Shown piece after piece: positions 62,401 to 64,000 of a stretch of DNA of 64,000 nucleotides (positions are counted from its first letter, which is position 1; each line of letters starts with the position of its first letter). The notes under the pieces were generated by a model. The model was not told where the DNA came from, made no database searches, and saw only the letters and a list, made by a program, of their open reading frames with translations. This DNA comes from Nocardia goodfellowii (GTDB lineage Bacteria; Actinomycetota; Actinomycetes; Mycobacteriales; Mycobacteriaceae), in the NCBI RefSeq assembly GCF_017875645.1, contig NZ_JAGGMR010000001.1:5766001-5830000 (forward strand), given 5' to 3'. The position numbers and the translations under genes are program-made.

Positions 62401-64000
62401 CCGCCGGCCCGGCGCAACGGTGGACGAGCGCGCGCTGCAGGCGCATGTGCGTAAGGCGTTGCCGTCGTACATGGTTCCGAGCGCCGTCGTCTTCTTGGAG
62501 GCCATGCCGCTCAACGCCAGCGGCAAACTGGATCGAAGAGCATTGCCACATCCGGAGTTGGGTGCGCGGGCCTATCGTGCGCCGGCGACACCGCTCGAAC
62601 GGGCCGTCGCCGCCGTGTTCACCGAGGTACTTGGTTGCGAGCGCGTCGGCGCCGACGACGACTTCTTCGAGCTCGGCGGAAATTCGCTGATCGCTACCCG
62701 CGTGGCTGCCCGGCTCGAATCGGCACTGGCCAAGCGGGTTTCGGTGCGGTTGGTCTTCGATGCACCGACGGTGTCCGCGCTGGCGACCGCGCTCGCGGGG
62801 GCGGCGGACCGCCCCGCCGTGGTCGCGCACGACCGGCCGCAGCGTTTGCCGCTGTCGCACGCGCAGCAGCGCATGTGGCTGCTCAACCAGTTCGACACCG
62901 GCTCGGCCGCCTACAACATCCCGGTCGCGCTACGCCTGCGGGGTGCACTCGATATCCCCGCGCTGCGCCTGGCCGTCGCCGACGTCATCGCCCGGCACGA
63001 GGTGCTGCGCACGGTGTACCCGCAACCCGAAGGGCCCACCGCGGAGCCGGTGCAACGAGTCCTCGATCCGCACGAGGTGAGCGTCGACCTCTCGCCCCTC
63101 TCGATCGGCCCGGATCAAGTGCGCGACGAGTTGCGCCGAGCCGGCGCCGCCGGTTTCGACGTCACCGCCCAGCCACCGCTGCGCACCCGGCTGCTGCACG
63201 TCGGTGGCGACGAATACATCCTGGTCTTGGTGGCCCACCACATCGGCATGGACGGCTGGTCTTTCGGTCCGCTCAGCCGTGACCTCATGCGCGCCTACGC
63301 CGCGCGCGGCAGCGGACACGAGCCGCACTGGACCCCGCTGCCGCTGCAGTACGCGGACTTCGCACTCCGGCAGCGCGCACTGCTCGGTGCCGGTGACAAC
63401 TTGGAATCGCCTGCCCGACAGCGGCTCTCGTACTGGCGGCGAACCTTGGCCGGGCTTCCGGATCAACTCGACCTGCCGGGGTCTCGTCCCCGCCCCGCCA
63501 GCCAGTCCTTCGATGGCGGGCGAGTGGATTTCGTCATTCCCGCACCCACGCACGCCGCCCTGCTCGGCCTCGCACGCGGTCGTGATGCGACGCTGTTCAT
63601 GGTGTTGCACGCCGCCTTCGCGGCGTTTCTGTCGCGCCTGTCCGGCACCGACGACATCGCCATCGGCACCCCGGTCGCTGGTCGTGGCGCCGCGGAACTC
63701 GACGACTTGATCGGCATGTTCGTCAACACCCTCGTCCTGCGGACCAGGGTGCGCTCGGGCACCGGTTTCGCGGAGCTGCTGAGCACCGTCAGGGAGAACG
63801 ACCTGCAAGCATTCGCGCATGCGGACCTGCCGTTCGAATGGCTGGTCGAGGACCTCGACCCGCCCCGGTCCCCAGGCCGGCACCCACTGTTCCAGGTGAT
63901 GCTGACGCTGCAGGACTTCACCGACGCCGCCATCGAGCTGCCCGGTCTGACCCTCGAGCTGCTGGAGCCGGAGGATGAGCCCGCGAAATTCGATCTGGCA
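56498..64000 (+). CDS. Non-ribosomal peptide synthetase, C-A-T-C-A-T-C..., cut by window edge
   Basis: Open for 2501 codons to the window end. Modules seen: condensation domain 1 (residues ~5-440; HHIVMDGFG ~134), adenylation 1 (~450-940; YTSGSTGKPKG ~602, YGPTE ~742), carrier 1 (LGGDSIQAIRA ~989), condensation 2 (~1045-1500; HHILIDGWS ~1187) with an odd Gly/Thr/Asn-rich insertion (~1256-1295), adenylation 2 (~1520-2000; HTSGSTGRPKG ~1673, YGPAE ~1814), carrier 2 (LGGNSLIATR ~2060) and condensation 3 (HHIGMDGWS ~2247), incomplete. Read by eye against GrsA, pocket residues are D-V-W-D-F-I-L-V-S for A1 and D-I-W-H-F-A-W-V-V for A2; I make no substrate call. Starting with a C domain implies acyl or peptidyl priming. 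ATG 56498 follows CGAGGAGAAGG; ATG 56510 is possible. Confidence 0.95.
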   Translation, partial: MRERMPLTAAQVDVWHACQLDPAVPMNITSYVDLEGELDRKLLREAAIAAGIELGSGFVRFEEGGGRIWQVVQPRPDDELQYVDFRTAVDPEAAAWAWMRRATGQVLDVLSDRLVSMAVLRLGATRWFWFIRAHHIVMDGFGAMNLLTRTAALYSAAIAGEPREPVVSDELHALVEYDLAYRGSTRFDIDRDYWGERLAGFQEGSSLGGRTAPPGPVSGIIGADLPADSGLEAAAARLETSDSVLCIAAFAAYSAQVTGMPRVTLSLPVAARTTALLRRSAGMVANVVPLCLPVTHTATVSDLLREVRNAVSGALRHQRYRAEDIRRDLAEAGRLARGFGPWINVSPLDGELGLGAAVGQVHVLSTGAVDDLVVSIYRAAGKQRHRVVFETNPNVYSEQDAHRHHSRFLGFLRRFLTADGDDPVWAVPLTEPEETARVVNRWNATDFDVPEVLLPTLLDAQADRTPDAIAVQCDGASLTYSELAGRANQLARHLIACGVGPESLVALCMRRTLHSVVAMHAVLRAGAAWVPIDPDHPAERTEHVLRGANPIGVLTDSDERVTLPAEIDRIEVDTLDLSGYASTPVAGERRMALRGSNTAYVIYTSGSTGKPKGVAVTHAGLTNQMLWMLDTFALHSGDVWLHKTPTTFDVSLWGSFLPLLAGARMVLASSADYQNPIRLAALIAEHEVTVTDFVPSVLDVFHTVATSQQCRTLRHVFAIGEALSPHTVAAFRALSTAGLHNLYGPTEVTVSATHWAADPIVDTVPIGRQAWNTRAYVLDSRLRPVPVGVPGELYLAGVQLARGYLGRPDLTSDRFVANPFGTGDRLYRTGDLVVWREIDGAGVLEYLGRNDFQVKLRGQRIEPGEIESALLAEPSVGRIAVAVVPSDLGDRLVAYIVAAPGARPDHDELLDNLSNTLPAAMIPSLIVELDALPLNASGKLDRAALPKPVFTRPEFRAPATPGEATIAEVFTEVTGFDRIGRDDDFFALGGDSIQAIRAVARAAERGVRLTPRALFEHRTVERLAQFTSGLDEPAAHIASLPALEPSDAAELGRRYPDMVEVWPLTPMQSGMLFHARLAESDAYLMRFALDLDGQVDADRLRTAAQRILDRHANLRVAFTEDRTGTPVQVVLDHVQVPWQVIDLDSEGDFDPLVSADPAAHFDMRTAPLLRFTLLRSNGRHRLLVTGHHILIDGWSLPLLARELLALYAFDSDTPALPPARSYDGYLAWIASQDAAAAEGAWRTALAGFTEPTPLTRPSTGTGVGNGNGDDAVGTGHEAASGAGVLAEGTSCGVGEVGFELTDTDTERLRSAALRAEVTVNTVVQAAWGLLIGRTVDRDDIVFGATVSGRPAQLAGVEDMVGSFINTIPVRVRLAAADTVAGLLRRLQAEQAALLEHHHLGLSKIQRIADVETLFDSLLVFEAVPADVALRTTAPGGLQVTGVRAVTDTHYPLTVLVGLGSRLRVSIRYRRELVDEPVATALAERLSMLIGRLTADPQADPANIDALVETERVALTARNATEVPELLDDSTLLTLFDVQLARSGDAPAVIHGSATLSYAELDARSRWLARVLVAQGVRAETPVAVAMRRGVDLVVALYAVLRAGGAAVPIDPSDPAERIGHVLSSTTPVCVLTTAADGFTTSWDIPVLRADVIESDRSESLPLVRADNAAYVIHTSGSTGRPKGVVLTHRQLVHQFRWAQRTYPLGPGDRVLHKTPITFDISAWELLWPLQTGAAVVIADPDGHRDPRYLAQTIDHFGINTVHFVPSMLEAFLETATGSGLKSLRWVFAAGEALTTGTATRFAAALPHAKLVNWYGPAEATVVTASVAQNLSGATIPIGTPVANTRMHVLDRRLRPVPVGAAGELYLEGVQLARGYFGASGLTAQRFVAHTGGARLYRTGDVVRWTLGGDGRPAVLEYLGRTDFQIKLRGQRIEPGEIEAVLRAHDDVSRAAATVVHGDLGDRLVAHVVRRPGATVDERALQAHVRKALPSYMVPSAVVFLEAMPLNASGKLDRRALPHPELGARAYRAPATPLERAVAAVFTEVLGCERVGADDDFFELGGNSLIATRVAARLESALAKRVSVRLVFDAPTVSALATALAGAADRPAVVAHDRPQRLPLSHAQQRMWLLNQFDTGSAAYNIPVALRLRGALDIPALRLAVADVIARHEVLRTVYPQPEGPTAEPVQRVLDPHEVSVDLSPLSIGPDQVRDELRRAGAAGFDVTAQPPLRTRLLHVGGDEYILVLVAHHIGMDGWSFGPLSRDLMRAYAARGSGHEPHWTPLPLQYADFALRQRALLGAGDNLESPARQRLSYWRRTLAGLPDQLDLPGSRPRPASQSFDGGRVDFVIPAPTHAALLGLARGRDATLFMVLHAAFAAFLSRLSGTDDIAIGTPVAGRGAAELDDLIGMFVNTLVLRTRVRSGTGFAELLSTVRENDLQAFAHADLPFEWLVEDLDPPRSPGRHPLFQVMLTLQDFTDAAIELPGLTLELLEPEDEPAKFDLA

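Noticed and set aside
1..64000. CRISPR arrays, tRNA and rRNA genes
   Set aside because: I saw no regularly spaced direct repeats and no cloverleaf or rRNA-like sequence; the repeats present are irregularly spaced and diverged.

Overview
The window is high-GC DNA with the codon bias of a mycelial actinomycete. The family mix (PucR, MmyB-type XRE, DesK/NarL two-component system, many SDRs, TetR-controlled oxidoreductases, cytochrome P450, secreted lipases, a modular NRPS) fits Nocardia or a close relative. Genus is inferred from gene content only; there is no rRNA or tRNA in the window.

Layout. 1-18.3 kb is a patchwork of regulator/enzyme pairs: a PucR regulator cut by the left edge, an XRE regulator divergent from an SDR, a duplicated-domain membrane protein, an SDR lacking the usual active-site pair, a CYTH protein, ArsR, an MFS exporter, an MFS/FAD-monooxygenase operon divergent from a DesK/NarL two-component system, and a LysR regulator divergent from an alpha/beta-hydrolase across a 12-bp palindromic operator. 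18.5-36.9 kb is the most striking region: two very large co-oriented genes encoding a complete Tc (toxin complex) system. The first is a 3461-residue TcA (pore/translocator). The second, two bases downstream, is a 2668-residue TcB-TcC fusion (SpvB, FG-GAP and TcdB-type middle regions, RHS cocoon with aspartyl self-cleavage core, then a 342-residue variable C-terminal effector). Gene remnants lie on both sides of the pair (an HTH regulator fragment; apparent glycosyltransferase and transposase fragments).

36.9-48.5 kb is an accessory zone of small gene islets: a visibly lower-GC operon of a PhyH-type dioxygenase, a dCTP-deaminase/dUTPase-like domain fused to two membrane helices, and a Nudix hydrolase; then a DUF4935-type PIN protein, an RPGMYIG-motif protein and an S1-like protein. 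Copies of a short dispersed repeat (core GCGGCATTACCGGAYGT, often hairpin-forming) sit between the islets, with further copies near 17.7, 52.8 and 54.9 kb. A 3-alpha-HSD-like SDR, a secreted SGNH hydrolase/lipase pair and a TetR regulator with an 18-bp palindrome close this zone.

48.5-55.6 kb has a P450, an FAD monooxygenase divergent from TetR, a TetR/alpha-beta-hydrolase pair and a coiled-coil protein. After a decayed DUF4173-type membrane-protein gene (55.9-56.3 kb), an NRPS runs from 56,498 off the right edge (C-A-T-C-A-T-C so far). Several promoter-proximal palindromes are proposed as operators from symmetry and position alone.
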